A program made the position numbers and the translations under genes. Below, one piece after another: positions 1 through 8,821 of a stretch of DNA of 64,000 nt. The DNA comes from Paraburkholderia sp. (GTDB taxonomy: Bacteria; Pseudomonadota; Gammaproteobacteria; Burkholderiales; Burkholderiaceae). The stretch is taken from NCBI RefSeq assembly GCF_004298475.1, contig NZ_SCRP01000017.1, positions 62,001 through 126,000 on the forward strand. The letters run 5' to 3'. Each line of letters begins with the position of its first letter. Position 1 is the stretch's first letter. The notes beneath the pieces are model-generated. The model was given only the letters and a program-made list of their open reading frames with translations, had not been told where the DNA came from and ran no database searches.

Positions 1-805
1 CAGCCAGCCGCTCGCGCTCACGCCCGAGCACGTGCGCGCGCTCGCCGACCGCCATTTCGGCGTCGGCGCCGACCAGTTGCTGCTGGTCGAGAAGCCGACT
101 ATCGAAGGTGTCGATTTCCGCTACCGCATCTTCAACTGCGACGGCGGCGAAGTGGAGCATTGCGGCAACGGCGCGCGCTGCTTCGTGAAGTTCGTGCGCG
201 AGCGCAAGCTCACAGATGCGAGCCGCGTACGCGTGCAGGTGCAAAACGGCACGATCACGCTCGCCATGCAGGAAAACGGCGAAGTCGTCGTCGATATGGG
301 CAGCCCGGTGTTCGAACCCGCGCGCGTGCCGTTCGACGCAAGCGGGCTGGAAGGACAGCGCGAGGGCAACGACACGCTCTGGCCGCTCGACGTCGATGGC
401 AAAACCCGCTGGATTTCAGCTGTTTCGATGGGTAACCCGCACGCGGTGCAGGTGGTCGACGACGCCGAAGCCTGGCCGGTGCGCGTCGAAGGCCCCGTGA
501 TCGAGGCGCACGCGCGCTTTCCGAAGAAGGTCAACGCGGGCTTCATGCAGATCGTCTCGCGCAACGAGGTTCGTCTGCGCGTCTACGAGCGCGGCGCGGG
601 CGAAACGCTCGCGTGCGGCACGGGCGCCTGCGCGGCCGTGGCCGCGGGCATCCGGCGCGGACTGCTCGACTCGCCGGTCAAGGTGCACACGCACGGCGGC
701 ATGCTCACGATTGCCTGGGACGGCGCGCGCGACGAATCCGCGGCGCTCATGATGGCGGGTCCCGCCACGACCGTTTTCGAGGGTGAAATCGAACTGGCGG
801 ACTGA
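1..805 (+). CDS. dapF: Diaminopimelate epimerase, 5' end cut off by the window
   Basis: Interconverts LL- and meso-diaminopimelate in the cytoplasm for lysine and peptidoglycan synthesis. The reading frame is open from base 2, so the true start lies upstream; only the N-terminal part is missing. Both catalytic cysteine neighbourhoods are visible: HCGNGARC (first Cys, general acid/base) and [10 protein letters not shown] (second Cys), the hallmark of the family. The gene is followed by DUF484 and xerC in the same direction, the classical dapF-DUF484-xerC order also found in enterobacteria. Confidence 0.97.
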   Translation, partial: SQPLALTPEHVRALADRHFGVGADQLLLVEKPTIEGVDFRYRIFNCDGGEVEHCGNGARCFVKFVRERKLTDASRVRVQVQNGTITLAMQENGEVVVDMGSPVFEPARVPFDASGLEGQREGNDTLWPLDVDGKTRWISAVSMGNPHAVQVVDDAEAWPVRVEGPVIEAHARFPKKVNAGFMQIVSRNEVRLRVYERGAGETLACGTGACAAVAAGIRRGLLDSPVKVHTHGGMLTIAWDGARDESAALMMAGPATTVFEGEIELAD

Positions 806-971
806 GCGCCCTGAGCGCAGGCCCCGAGCGGTTCGCCGCGCGGCACCAGGCCATTGCCCCAGGCCATCGAATCGCAGCTCGCCCTCACCGCTCGACTGCA
901 CGATTACACGCTTCATCGATTGCGCGCCCGGCGCGCCTTACGCCAACCACGGTCAACCACGCACCGACAAC

Positions 972-1655
972 ATGAACGATCGAGAAGTCGCCGACTACCT
1001 GCTCGCCAACCCCGAGTTCTTCGTCGAGCATGCCGAACTGCTCACGACGATCAAGCTCGGCAATCCTCACGGCAAGGCCGCCGTGTCGCTCCAGGAGCGG
1101 CAGATGGAAATGCTGCGCGAGAAGAACAAGCATCTCGAGCGCCGTCTTTCCGAATTGCTGCGCTACGGCCACGAAAACGACAGCATCGCGTCGAAATTCG
1201 GCCGCTGGACGACGCGCGTGATCGCCGAGCGCGATCCGTACGCCCTGCCGCGCGCCATCTCGGAGAACCTGCGCGACGTGTTCGAGGTGCCGCAGGCCGC
1301 GCTGCGCATCTGGGACGTGGCCGAAGCCTACGGTCAGTCCGATTTCGCGCGCCAGACCGGCGAAGAAGTGCGGCTCTTCGCGAACAGCCTCACGGTGCCG
1401 TACTGCGGCGCGAATTCGGGTTTCGAAGCCGCGCAGTGGCTCGACGCGGCTGACGGCGAAACGCAATCGGTCGCATTGGTGGCGCTGCGCGCGCCCGGCG
1501 CCAGCGGCCATGCCGAAACCGAAGGCAACGCGTTCGGCCTGCTGGTGATGGGCTCACCGGATCCGCGCCGCTTCCACGAGGGCATGGCCACCGATTTCCT
1601 CACGCAGATCGGCGCACTCGCGAGCGCGGCGCTCACGCGCCTGCTGCCGCACTGA
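972..1655 (+). CDS. DUF484 family protein
   Basis: A 227-residue protein of the DUF484 family, which is GAF-like and of unsettled biochemical role. The N-terminus (MNDREVADYLLANPEFF) matches the family start, followed by a charged, probably coiled-coil stretch at about residues 35-60 and a GAF-like C-terminal half. I chose the ATG at 972 over in-frame upstream codons because the upstream translation is unlike the family and overlaps the end of dapF. Its position between dapF and xerC is conserved in many proteobacteria, and the 21-bp gap to xerC suggests co-transcription. Confidence 0.9.
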   Translation: MNDREVADYLLANPEFFVEHAELLTTIKLGNPHGKAAVSLQERQMEMLREKNKHLERRLSELLRYGHENDSIASKFGRWTTRVIAERDPYALPRAISENLRDVFEVPQAALRIWDVAEAYGQSDFARQTGEEVRLFANSLTVPYCGANSGFEAAQWLDAADGETQSVALVALRAPGASGHAETEGNAFGLLVMGSPDPRRFHEGMATDFLTQIGALASAALTRLLPH

Positions 1656-1676
1656 ACGCCTGAAACGCCGCCCATC

Positions 1677-2615
1677 GTGACCTCGACCGATCCGATCGCC
1701 GACTACCTCGCCAGCCTCGAACACGAGCGGCGGCTGTCGACGCACACGCTGCGCGGCTACACGCACGAACTCGACGAGCTGAAGAAGCTCGCGGGCGCGC
1801 GCCCGCTCGAAAAGATCACACCGGCCGACGTGCGCGTCGCCGTTGCGCGCGCACACGCGGGCGGGCTCTCCGCGCGCTCGATCGCGCACCGGCTGTCGGC
1901 GTGGCGCGCGTTTTATCGCTGGCTGGCGGGGCGCATCGAACTCGACGCGAACCCCGTAGCCGCCGTGCGCGCGCCCAAGCGCGCGAAGACGCTGCCGAAG
2001 GCGCTCTCCGTCGACGACGCGCAACGTCTGATGGAGGCCCGCGGCCCGGCCGCGACCGGCAGCAACGACCCCGAAGCGCTGCGCGATCACGCGATCCTCG
2101 AACTGTTCTACTCGTCCGGGCTGCGGCTCGCCGAACTCGTGGGCCTCGACGTGCGCTACGCGAAGCGCGACGGTTACGAATCGGCGGGCTGGCTCAAGCG
2201 CGACGCCGCCGAAGTCGAAGTGCTCGGCAAGGGCAACCGGCATCGCGTCGTGCCGGTCGGGCGCAAGGCGCTCGAAGCCATCGACGCCTGGCTCGCCGTG
2301 CGCGACACGCTCGTCAAGCATGACGACGCCCCGCTCTTTCTCTCCGTGCGCGGCAACCGCATGTCGCCCGGCGTCGTACGCGAGCGCGTGAAGCGCGCCG
2401 CGCTCGCAGCCGGCATTCCGGCCAACGTCCACCCGCACGTGCTGCGGCACTCGTTCGCGACCCACCTCCTGCAATCGAGCGGCGACTTGCGCGCGGTGCA
2501 GGAACTGCTCGGCCACGCGAGCATCGCGGCCACCCAGGTCTATACGTCGCTCGATTTCCAGCATCTCGCGCGGGTCTACGACACCGCGCATCCACGCGCG
2601 AAAAAGCGCGGCTGA
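1677..2615 (+). CDS. xerC: Site-specific tyrosine recombinase XerC
   Basis: Acts with XerD at the dif site to resolve chromosome dimers. 312 residues with a GTG start. The N-terminal SAM-like core-binding domain covers about residues 1-100 and the catalytic domain about 110-305. The full catalytic set is visible: Arg150 (SGLRLAEL), Lys185 (GKGNRHR), His254 and Arg257 (HVLRHSF), His280 (LGHAS) and the nucleophile Tyr289 (QVYTSLDF). Its place after dapF and DUF484, and the absence of flanking repeats or cargo, argue for the housekeeping XerC rather than a mobile-element integrase. Confidence 0.95.
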   Translation: MTSTDPIADYLASLEHERRLSTHTLRGYTHELDELKKLAGARPLEKITPADVRVAVARAHAGGLSARSIAHRLSAWRAFYRWLAGRIELDANPVAAVRAPKRAKTLPKALSVDDAQRLMEARGPAATGSNDPEALRDHAILELFYSSGLRLAELVGLDVRYAKRDGYESAGWLKRDAAEVEVLGKGNRHRVVPVGRKALEAIDAWLAVRDTLVKHDDAPLFLSVRGNRMSPGVVRERVKRAALAAGIPANVHPHVLRHSFATHLLQSSGDLRAVQELLGHASIAATQVYTSLDFQHLARVYDTAHPRAKKRG

Positions 2616-2703
2616 CGCGCTACGGCGCTACGGCACATCCGCGCGGCGGCCTGGCGGCCTGAGCCAGCCGCCGTGCGCGCCGGCTTTCTGTATTGAACAC
2701 ATC

Positions 2704-3906
2704 ATGAATATCGTCACGCTCAAACCGTCGAAACAAAAATCCCTGCTGCGCCGCCATCCGTGGGTCTACGCGAATGCAATCGACCGCGTCGAAGGCAAGC
2801 CCGCTGCGGGCGCAACCGTGATCGTGCGCGCGCACGACGGGCGCTTTCTCGCGCGCGCCGCCTACAGCCCGCACTCGCAGATCCGCGTGCGCGTCTGGAG
2901 CTTCGACGAGAACGAACCCATCGATCACGCGTTCTTCAAGCGCCGCGTGCAGCGCGCCGTCGCGCACCGCCAGGCGATGGTGACCGGCACCGGCGCCGTG
3001 CGCCTGATCTTCGGCGAAGCGGACGGCCTGCCGGGCCTGATCGTCGATCACTACGTCGAAGACGGCGCAAACGGACGCGGCCAGCTCGTCTGCCAGTTCA
3101 TGGCGGCCGGCGTCGAGGCGTGGAAGGACGCCATCGTCGCCGCGCTCACGAGCGCGACCGGCTGTCCGAACGTCTACGAGCGCTCGGACGTATCGATCCG
3201 CGAAAAAGAAGGGCTTGAGCAGATCACCGGGCTGCTTGCGGGCGACGAGCCGCCCGCAACCATCGTGACGAGCGAGAACGGCGTGCGCTATCACGTCGAC
3301 GTGCGCAACGGCCACAAGACCGGGTTCTACGTCGATCAGCGCGACAACCGCGCGCTCGTGCAGACTTTCGCGCGCGAGCGCGAGGTGCTCAACTGCTTCT
3401 GCTACACCGGCGGCTTTTCGCTCGCGGCGATGAAGGGCGGCGCAAAGCGCGTGGTGTCGATCGACTCGTCGGGCGAAGCGCTCGCGACCGCGCAGAAGAA
3501 CGTCGAGGCGAACGGCTTCGATGCGGCCCGCGCCGCCTGGCTCGACGCCGACGCCTTCAAGACGCTGCGCCGCCTGCACGACGAAGGCGAGCGTTTCGAT
3601 CTCGTCGTGCTCGATCCGCCGAAGTTCGCCGCTTCGCGCGAGCACGTCGACCGCGCGGCGCGCGCGTACAAGGACATCAACCTCACCGGGTTCAAGCTGC
3701 TGCGCCCGGGCGGCCTGCTCTTCACGTATTCGTGCTCAGGCGCGATCGATGCGGATCTGTTCCAGAAGATCGTCGCGGGCGCAGCCGCCGACGCGAAAGT
3801 CGACGCGCGCATCCTCAAGCGCCTCGGCGCGGGCGTCGATCATCCGCTGCTCACGGCGTTCCCGGAAGGCGAGTATCTCAAGGGCCTGCTGTTGCAGATC
3901 GCCTGA
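2704..3906 (+). CDS. rlmI: Class I SAM-dependent rRNA methyltransferase, RlmI-like
   Basis: Likely 23S rRNA m5C methyltransferase (RlmI makes m5C1962 in E. coli). 400 residues, the usual length. The N-terminal PUA domain (about 1-80, beginning KPSKQKSLLRRHPWVYANAI) is followed by a linker and a Rossmann methyltransferase domain with a SAM-binding stretch (CFCYTGGFSLAA), an acidic VSIDSS strand end and the DPPKFA motif. YSCSG near the C-terminus holds the probable catalytic cysteine. It has its own 88-bp upstream gap, so it need not share the xerC transcript. The exact target base is inferred from the family. Confidence 0.9.
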   Translation: MNIVTLKPSKQKSLLRRHPWVYANAIDRVEGKPAAGATVIVRAHDGRFLARAAYSPHSQIRVRVWSFDENEPIDHAFFKRRVQRAVAHRQAMVTGTGAVRLIFGEADGLPGLIVDHYVEDGANGRGQLVCQFMAAGVEAWKDAIVAALTSATGCPNVYERSDVSIREKEGLEQITGLLAGDEPPATIVTSENGVRYHVDVRNGHKTGFYVDQRDNRALVQTFAREREVLNCFCYTGGFSLAAMKGGAKRVVSIDSSGEALATAQKNVEANGFDAARAAWLDADAFKTLRRLHDEGERFDLVVLDPPKFAASREHVDRAARAYKDINLTGFKLLRPGGLLFTYSCSGAIDADLFQKIVAGAAADAKVDARILKRLGAGVDHPLLTAFPEGEYLKGLLLQIA

Positions 3907-4047
3907 ACGGCCCCATCTGCCCGGCTAGTGCGCGGACCGGAACGTCCGCGCTCGCGCCCCTTATCCGGCGTAACCGGCATTGACGTAACCGGCGGCGCAC
4001 CCTCCGGCGCGGGCTTCGGCCGCGCGATACAGCGGCGGCGCGGATAT

Positions 4048-4121
4048 GTTTCCGCAGTTGCGTTTCCGCAGTTGCGTTTCCGAAGTTATGTTCCCGCAGT
4101 TATGTTCCAATACGCAGTTAT
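4048..4121. repeat. Degenerate 14-bp tandem repeat upstream of the COG0523 GTPase gene
   Basis: Five head-to-tail units begin at 4048, 4062, 4076, 4090 and 4104. The first two are identical (gtttccgcagttgc), the next two diverge to end in gttat, and the last is 18 bp. The array runs into the Zur-box-like palindrome at 4117-4129. It lies in the 323-bp gap between rlmI (ends 3906) and the GTPase gene (starts 4230); I see no gene in that gap. Confidence 0.85.
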
Positions 4122-4129
4122 GTTGTAAC
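4117..4129. promoter_or_regulatory. Candidate Zur (zinc uptake regulator) operator
   Basis: The 13-mer gttatgttgtaac has GTTAT/GTAAC arms around a 3-bp centre and resembles the proteobacterial Zur core GTTAT-N3-ATAAC with one mismatch. It sits 100 bp upstream of a COG0523 GTPase gene, a family often controlled by Zur. The match is by eye; promoter elements around it are not clear. Confidence 0.45.
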
Positions 4130-4229
4130 ACCGGACAGCGACACCCTTTTCCACGCGCGCCAGAGCACGCCCAGGCGCGCCGGACGGTCGGCGCTTCGAT
4201 TCACGCACAGCACAGAACAGGCATCCAGC

Positions 4230-5309
4230 ATGGCAACCATGATTCCCGTAACCATCCTGACCGGCTTTCTCGGCAGCGGCAAAACGACGCTGCTCAAGCG
4301 CATCCTCAACGAGCAGCACGGCATGAAGATTGCCGTGATCGAAAACGAGTTCGGCGAAGAGAACATCGACAACGAGATCCTCGTGCAGGACAGCGGCGAG
4401 CAGATCATCCAGATGAGCAACGGCTGCATCTGCTGCACGATCCGCGGCGACCTTGCGCGCGTGCTCGGCGACCTCGCCCAGCAAAAGCGCGACGGCAAGC
4501 TCGATTTCGACCGCGTCGTGATCGAAACCACGGGCCTCGCGAATCCGGGCCCGGTCGCGCAGACGTTCTTCATGGATAACGACATCGCCGACCAGTTCCT
4601 GCTCGACGCGATCATCACGCTCGTCGACGCGAAGCACGGCAACCATCAGCTCGACGAGCACGAAGTGGTGCAGCGCCAGGTCGGTTTCGGCGACCGCCTG
4701 TTCATCACGAAGTCCGATCTCGTCGACGAAGCGGAACTCGCCGACCTGCGCCACCGCCTGATGCACATGAATCCGAAGGCGCAGATCCGCCAGGTGAATT
4801 TCGGCGAAGCCGACATCAAGGAAGTGTTCGACCTGCGCGGCTTCAACCTCAACGCGAAGCTCGAGATCGACCCGGATTTCCTCGAGGAAGACGATCACGC
4901 GCACGATCATGACCATGATCACGAACACGCGCAGTGCGATCACGATCACGGCCACTGTAACCACGAAGGCCACGATCACGGCCACCACCATCATCACCAC
5001 GCGCACCACGACGACAAGATCAAATCGTTCGTGTACCGAAGCGACCGCGCATTCGATGCGAACCGTCTCGAAGACTTCCTGGGCGGCATCCTGCAGATCT
5101 ACGGCGAGCGCCTGCTGCGCTACAAGGGCGTGCTGTACATGAAGGGCGTGGATCGCAAGGTGGTGTTCCAGGGCGTCCATCAGATGATGGGCAGCGACCT
5201 TGCCCAAAAATGGCTGCCGAGCGAAAAGAAGAGCAACAAGATGGTGTTCATCGGCATCGAGCTGCCGCAAGACCTCATCACCGACGGCCTCGACGCCTGC
5301 CTCGTCTGA
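4230..5309 (+). CDS. COG0523 (CobW/ZNG1-type) metal-chaperone GTPase
   Basis: A G3E-family GTPase predicted to deliver or allocate a metal, often zinc, to client proteins using GTP hydrolysis. 359 residues. Walker A is GFLGSGKTT (12-20), the metal-binding CxCC is at 66-69 (GCICC), and the base-specificity motif is TKSD (160-163). A very His/Asp-rich loop at about 221-262 includes a run of six histidines and probably binds metal. The CobW C-terminal domain follows (about 265-350). The Zur-like site upstream and the Cys-poor dksA downstream suggest a zinc-limitation role. It is not next to cobalamin genes, so a role in B12 synthesis is unlikely. Confidence 0.9.
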   Translation: MATMIPVTILTGFLGSGKTTLLKRILNEQHGMKIAVIENEFGEENIDNEILVQDSGEQIIQMSNGCICCTIRGDLARVLGDLAQQKRDGKLDFDRVVIETTGLANPGPVAQTFFMDNDIADQFLLDAIITLVDAKHGNHQLDEHEVVQRQVGFGDRLFITKSDLVDEAELADLRHRLMHMNPKAQIRQVNFGEADIKEVFDLRGFNLNAKLEIDPDFLEEDDHAHDHDHDHEHAQCDHDHGHCNHEGHDHGHHHHHHAHHDDKIKSFVYRSDRAFDANRLEDFLGGILQIYGERLLRYKGVLYMKGVDRKVVFQGVHQMMGSDLAQKWLPSEKKSNKMVFIGIELPQDLITDGLDACLV

Positions 5310-6035
5310 GCTGCATCTGAACGGCGTTTGAGCTGAGCGTTGTCCGGCCCCGGCGTGCGTCCTGCGCGCCGGGAAAGGCCCGCACCGTCCCGTCTTTGCG
5401 TGGCCCTGCCCTCCAAATAACGTACCCGACCATCGCTTTTTCACGTTTGGCGCGTTATATTTTCCTGATAACGTGCCGAATACGAATGCGCCCGGAGCAG
5501 GGATTTCCCCCTCACAGCACGCGCTTGCGATTCAGTTACAATACGGCCCGACTTTGTGGCCCCGCTGCGCGACCGTGTTGGAAAAAATGCGGGAAAGAAG
5601 GCGCGAAAGAACGCGGGCAAGTAAGCAGGCAGATAAGCGGGCAAGGTAAGCAGAGAGGCAAATAAAGGCCGCCATGCGCGCTGCATGCGCCAAGCGAGGC
5701 GGCCTCGTAAAACTGGCCGTGCCGACAGTGCGGCAAGTACAACAAGTATGAGTAGAATGGCGGCCCCCGGCGCATGTGCACCGGACGGTACAGCCCCACC
5801 GGCGGCACGCGGCGTGGCAGCGCGTAGCCGGTACGGAAAATGCCTCAGGAGTATCTGAAGAGCGGTTTCCAGAGGAGTTCGGCCCCGCAGCGGCGCTTCG
5901 GCGTCCACGAGAGCGCATCGTTCGCGCGCGACAACGCGTCAGCCCGAATGGCGCGTGGTACAAAGCCATTGCGGGCAACACAAAAGTGCGGGCACAAGCG
6001 CAAGTTTTGCCTCACTCATTGAAGAAGCAAGCCAG
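5310..6035 (+). other. 726-bp intergenic region / long leader before dksA
   Basis: No credible gene. A GC-rich hairpin at 5349-5355/5367-5373 (cccggcg / cgccggg) just after the GTPase gene could be a weak terminator; it has no clear T tract. An inverted repeat cgttat-N9-ataacg lies at about 5452-5472, and a -10-like tacaat at about 5537-5542. Degenerate 12-bp repeats follow at 5589-5665. The rest, up to the dksA start, is featureless to my eye. Confidence 0.6.
5589..5665. repeat. Degenerate 12-bp tandem repeats in the dksA leader
   Basis: Consecutive units start at about 5589, 5601, 5613, 5625 and 5637 with the pattern gcgggcaagtaa and variants (gcgggaaagaag, gcgcgaaagaac, gcaggcagataa, gcgggcaaggtaa), fading into a longer last unit. 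They are purine-rich on the plus strand and lie about 370-450 bp upstream of dksA. Confidence 0.75.
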
Positions 6036-6455
6036 ATGACCACGAAACGACTCTTGACCGAAGCCGAAATCCTGAAGATGAGCGATAAGGATTACATGAA
6101 TGAGGATCAGCTCGCTTTCTTCAAAAACCGGCTCGAACAGCTGCAGGCGGAAATTCTCCGCAATGCGGGCCAAACCACCGAGAACCTGCGCGAAACCGTA
6201 ATCGTGCCGGATCCGGCCGACCGCGCAACGATCGAAGAAGAGCATGCACTCGAGCTGCGCACGCGTGACCGTGAGCGCAAGCTGCTGAAGAAAGTGCAGC
6301 AGTCGCTCGCGCGCATCGAGTCGGGCGAGTATGGCTGGTGCGAGGAAACGGGCGAGCCGATCGGCATCCCGCGTCTGCTCGCGCGGCCCACGGCCACGCT
6401 GTCGCTCGAGGCGCAGGAGCGCCGCGAACTGCGCCAGAAGCTGTTCGGCGATTGA
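6036..6455 (+). CDS. dksA: RNA polymerase-binding transcription factor DksA, zinc-finger cysteines mostly lost
   Basis: Binds the RNA polymerase secondary channel and works with ppGpp in stringent control. 139 residues from the ATG at 6036, giving the family N-terminus MTTKRLLTEAEIL; upstream in-frame codons translate to unrelated sequence. The coiled-coil tip DPADRA keeps the two functional aspartates (Asp59, Asp62). In the globular domain only the first of the four zinc-ligand cysteines remains (Cys102); the others are Thr105, Ser123 and Ala126, so classical Zn binding is unlikely. Such Cys-poor DksA proteins are known and can function without zinc. It ends in a strong terminator. Confidence 0.95.
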   Translation: MTTKRLLTEAEILKMSDKDYMNEDQLAFFKNRLEQLQAEILRNAGQTTENLRETVIVPDPADRATIEEEHALELRTRDRERKLLKKVQQSLARIESGEYGWCEETGEPIGIPRLLARPTATLSLEAQERRELRQKLFGD

Positions 6456-6513
6456 TCGATTAGCTGGTGCGCCGCCGCGGGTGCGCGCCGCACAATCCGC
6501 CTTCCCCAAAGAA

Positions 6514-6538
6514 GCGCACGGAGTCCCGTGCGCTTTTT
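6514..6538 (+). terminator. Intrinsic terminator of dksA
   Basis: A perfect 8-bp stem gcgcacgg / ccgtgcgc with a 4-nt loop is followed directly by five T. It lies 58 bp after the dksA stop and separates dksA from the hslVU promoter region. Confidence 0.9.
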
Positions 6539-6602
6539 GTTTTTGCGGCCTGCTCGCGCGTATCCTGACCTCGCGTGCGGCGCGTTTTCCCCCGCGCGCG
6601 CT

Positions 6603-6629
6603 CTTGAACTGCCCATCGCCGCCCTAAAC
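6603..6629 (+). promoter_or_regulatory. Candidate sigma-32 (heat-shock) promoter of hslVU
   Basis: CTTGAA at 6603-6608, a 13-bp spacer, then CCCTAAAC at 6622-6629, close to the RpoH consensus CTTGAA-N13-17-CCCCATNT. It lies about 150 bp upstream of hslV, a classical heat-shock gene. The rest of the 327-bp gap 6456-6782 holds only the dksA terminator. Confidence 0.5.
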
Positions 6630-6782
6630 TTGAATGAAATGTGCCTCGCAGCGCGCCTGAAAGCGCGCGCGGCGCACCCCGGAATTCAGCGGCGGCGGCC
6701 CGGTCAGCGGCCGCATCCCCCAAACAGTCACCGGCACTAACGTGGCATAAACGTGGCACAAACGGTCAAAAGAGGAACCCAC

Positions 6783-7319
6783 ATGGAGCAATTTCACGGC
6801 ACGACGATCGTCTCCGTGCGGCGCGGCGACAAGGTCGCGCTCGGCGGCGACGGCCAGGTCACGCTCGGCAACATCGTCATGAAGGGCGGCGCGAAGAAGG
6901 TTCGGCGCATCTATGGCGGCAAGGTCATGGTCGGCTTCGCGGGCGGCACGGCCGACGCGTTCTCGCTCCTCGACCGCTTCGAAGCCAAGCTCGAAAAGCA
7001 TCAGGGCAACCTCACGCGCGCGGCCGTCGAACTCGCGAAAGACTGGCGCACCGACCGCATGCTGCGCCGCCTCGAAGCGATGCTGATCGCCGCCGACGGG
7101 CAAACCACCCTCGTCATTACCGGCAACGGCGACGTGCTCGATCCGGAAGGCGGGATCTGCGCAATCGGCTCGGGCGGCGCCTATGCGCAGGCCGCGGCGC
7201 GCGCGCTCGTCGAGAACACCGAGCTGAGCCCGCGTGAGATCGTCGAAAAGTCGCTCGAAATCGCGGGCGACATGTGTATCTACACGAACCACAACCGCGT
7301 GATCGAAACCATCGAGTAA
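6783..7319 (+). CDS. hslV: ATP-dependent protease HslVU, peptidase subunit
   Basis: Threonine peptidase forming the double hexameric core of the HslVU (ClpQY) protease in the cytoplasm. 178 residues from the ATG at 6783, which has a good ribosome site (agagg) and gives MEQFHG followed by TTIVSVRRG. The mature enzyme should begin at the catalytic Thr after removal of the six-residue propeptide. The GDGQVTLGN and GGTADAF segments are typical. An upstream in-frame ATG at 6753 would only add a longer leader. Directly followed by hslU. Confidence 0.96.
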   Translation: MEQFHGTTIVSVRRGDKVALGGDGQVTLGNIVMKGGAKKVRRIYGGKVMVGFAGGTADAFSLLDRFEAKLEKHQGNLTRAAVELAKDWRTDRMLRRLEAMLIAADGQTTLVITGNGDVLDPEGGICAIGSGGAYAQAAARALVENTELSPREIVEKSLEIAGDMCIYTNHNRVIETIE

Positions 7320-7356
7320 CCGGACTCGCAGACCGAACAGACGAGAAGGAATCAGG

Positions 7357-8706
7357 ATGAGCACCATGACCCCCGCCGAGATCGTCTCGGAACTCGACAA
7401 GCACATCATCGGCCAGGCGCGCGCGAAGAAGGCCGTCGCCGTCGCGCTGCGCAACCGCTGGCGCCGCCAGCAGGTCGCCGATCCGCTGCGTCAGGAAATC
7501 ACGCCGAAGAACATCCTCATGATCGGGCCGACCGGCGTCGGCAAGACCGAGATTGCACGCCGCCTCGCGAAACTCGCCGACGCGCCTTTCATCAAGATCG
7601 AAGCGACCAAGTTCACGGAAGTGGGCTACGTGGGCCGCGACGTGGACAGCATCGTGCGCGACCTGATCGAGATTTCGGTCAAGCAGACGCGCGAATCGGA
7701 AATGCGCAAGGTGCGCAGCAAGGCCACCGATCAGGCCGAAGACCGCATCCTCGACATCCTGCTGCCGAGCGCGCGTCCGGTCGGCTTCGGCTCGGCGGTG
7801 GACACGGCGAGCCACGGCGAAGGCGACAACGCCACGCGGCAGACGTTTCGCAAGCGCCTGCGCGAAGGCCAGCTCGACGACAAGGAAATCGAACTCGACG
7901 TCGAACTGCCGCAAGTCGGCATGGACATCATGGGCCCACCCGGAATGGAGGACATGACCGACCAGATCCGCTCGATGTTCGCGAACCTGGGCGGCGGCAA
8001 GAAGACGCGCCGCAAGCTCAAGGTGAAGGAAGCGCTGAAGGTCCTCACGGACGAAGAAGCGGGCAAGATGCTCAACGACGAAGAGGTCAAGACGAAGGCC
8101 GTGCAGAACGTCGAGCAGAACGGCATCGTGTTCCTCGACGAAATCGACAAGATCACGTCGCGCAATGCCGAAGGCGGCGGCGGCGAAGTCTCGCGCCAGG
8201 GCGTGCAGCGCGATCTGCTGCCGCTCGTTGAAGGCACAACCATCAATACGAAGTACGGGATGGTGAAGACCGATCACATCCTGTTCATCGCGAGCGGCGC
8301 GTTCCATCTTGCGAAGCCGAGCGATCTGATTCCGGAACTGCAGGGCCGCTTCCCGATCCGCGTGGAACTCGATTCGCTGTCTGTGAAGGACTTCGAAGCA
8401 ATTCTCGTCGCGACCGATGCGAGCCTCGTCAAGCAATATCAGGCGCTGCTCGCAACCGAAGACGTGCAGCTCGATTTCGCCGATGACGGCATTCGCCGTC
8501 TCGCGGAGATCGCGTATTCCGTCAACGAAAAAACCGAGAACATCGGCGCACGCCGCCTGTACACCGTCATCGAAAAGCTGCTCGAAGAGGTGTCGTTCGC
8601 AGCGGGCAATCACTCGGGGACGACCGTGGCCATCGACGCCGCGTATGTCGACCGCGCGCTCGGCGAAGTCGCGCAGGACGAGGATCTGTCGCGCTACGTG
8701 CTGTAA
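7357..8706 (+). CDS. hslU: ATP-dependent protease HslVU, ATPase subunit
   Basis: AAA+ unfoldase that feeds substrates to HslV. 449 residues. The HslU N-terminus is followed by Walker [10 protein letters not shown] (about 52-60), Walker B VFLDEID with the inserted I domain between them, and a sensor-2 GARRLY motif; the C-terminal RYVL tail docks into HslV. Start supported by an aaggaatcagg ribosome site. The 37-bp gap to hslV indicates one operon. Confidence 0.97.
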   Translation: MSTMTPAEIVSELDKHIIGQARAKKAVAVALRNRWRRQQVADPLRQEITPKNILMIGPTGVGKTEIARRLAKLADAPFIKIEATKFTEVGYVGRDVDSIVRDLIEISVKQTRESEMRKVRSKATDQAEDRILDILLPSARPVGFGSAVDTASHGEGDNATRQTFRKRLREGQLDDKEIELDVELPQVGMDIMGPPGMEDMTDQIRSMFANLGGGKKTRRKLKVKEALKVLTDEEAGKMLNDEEVKTKAVQNVEQNGIVFLDEIDKITSRNAEGGGGEVSRQGVQRDLLPLVEGTTINTKYGMVKTDHILFIASGAFHLAKPSDLIPELQGRFPIRVELDSLSVKDFEAILVATDASLVKQYQALLATEDVQLDFADDGIRRLAEIAYSVNEKTENIGARRLYTVIEKLLEEVSFAAGNHSGTTVAIDAAYVDRALGEVAQDEDLSRYVL

Positions 8707-8732
8707 GCGCTGCGCCGCACAGGCAACACGCA

Positions 8733-8754
8733 AAGGGGCCCCACGGGGCCCCTT
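8733..8754. terminator. Bidirectional hairpin between hslU and the convergent regA-like gene
   Basis: A 9-bp stem aaggggccc / gggcccctt with a 4-nt loop lies between two convergent genes. A/T-rich ends on both sides suit termination in both directions, though the T tracts are short. Confidence 0.7.
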
Positions 8755-8821
8755 GCTGTTTGCCTTCTGATTTGCCGCACTCGCGCCGCAGCGCGAATGA
8801 CGAAGCGAATGACGAATGCGC

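Noticed and set aside
1677..2615. XerC-like recombinase as integrase of a mobile element
   Set aside because: It is in the conserved dapF-DUF484-xerC context, with no attachment repeats, cargo or tRNA next to it.
4909..5142. Thr/Ile-rich frame inside the COG0523 gene
   Set aside because: It is the +1 reading of the His/Asp-rich loop repeats (cac/gat codons), not a gene.
5452..5472. cgttat-N9-ataacg inverted repeat as a second Zur site
   Set aside because: The arms resemble Zur half-sites, but the spacing is 9 instead of 3 bp, so the geometry does not fit.
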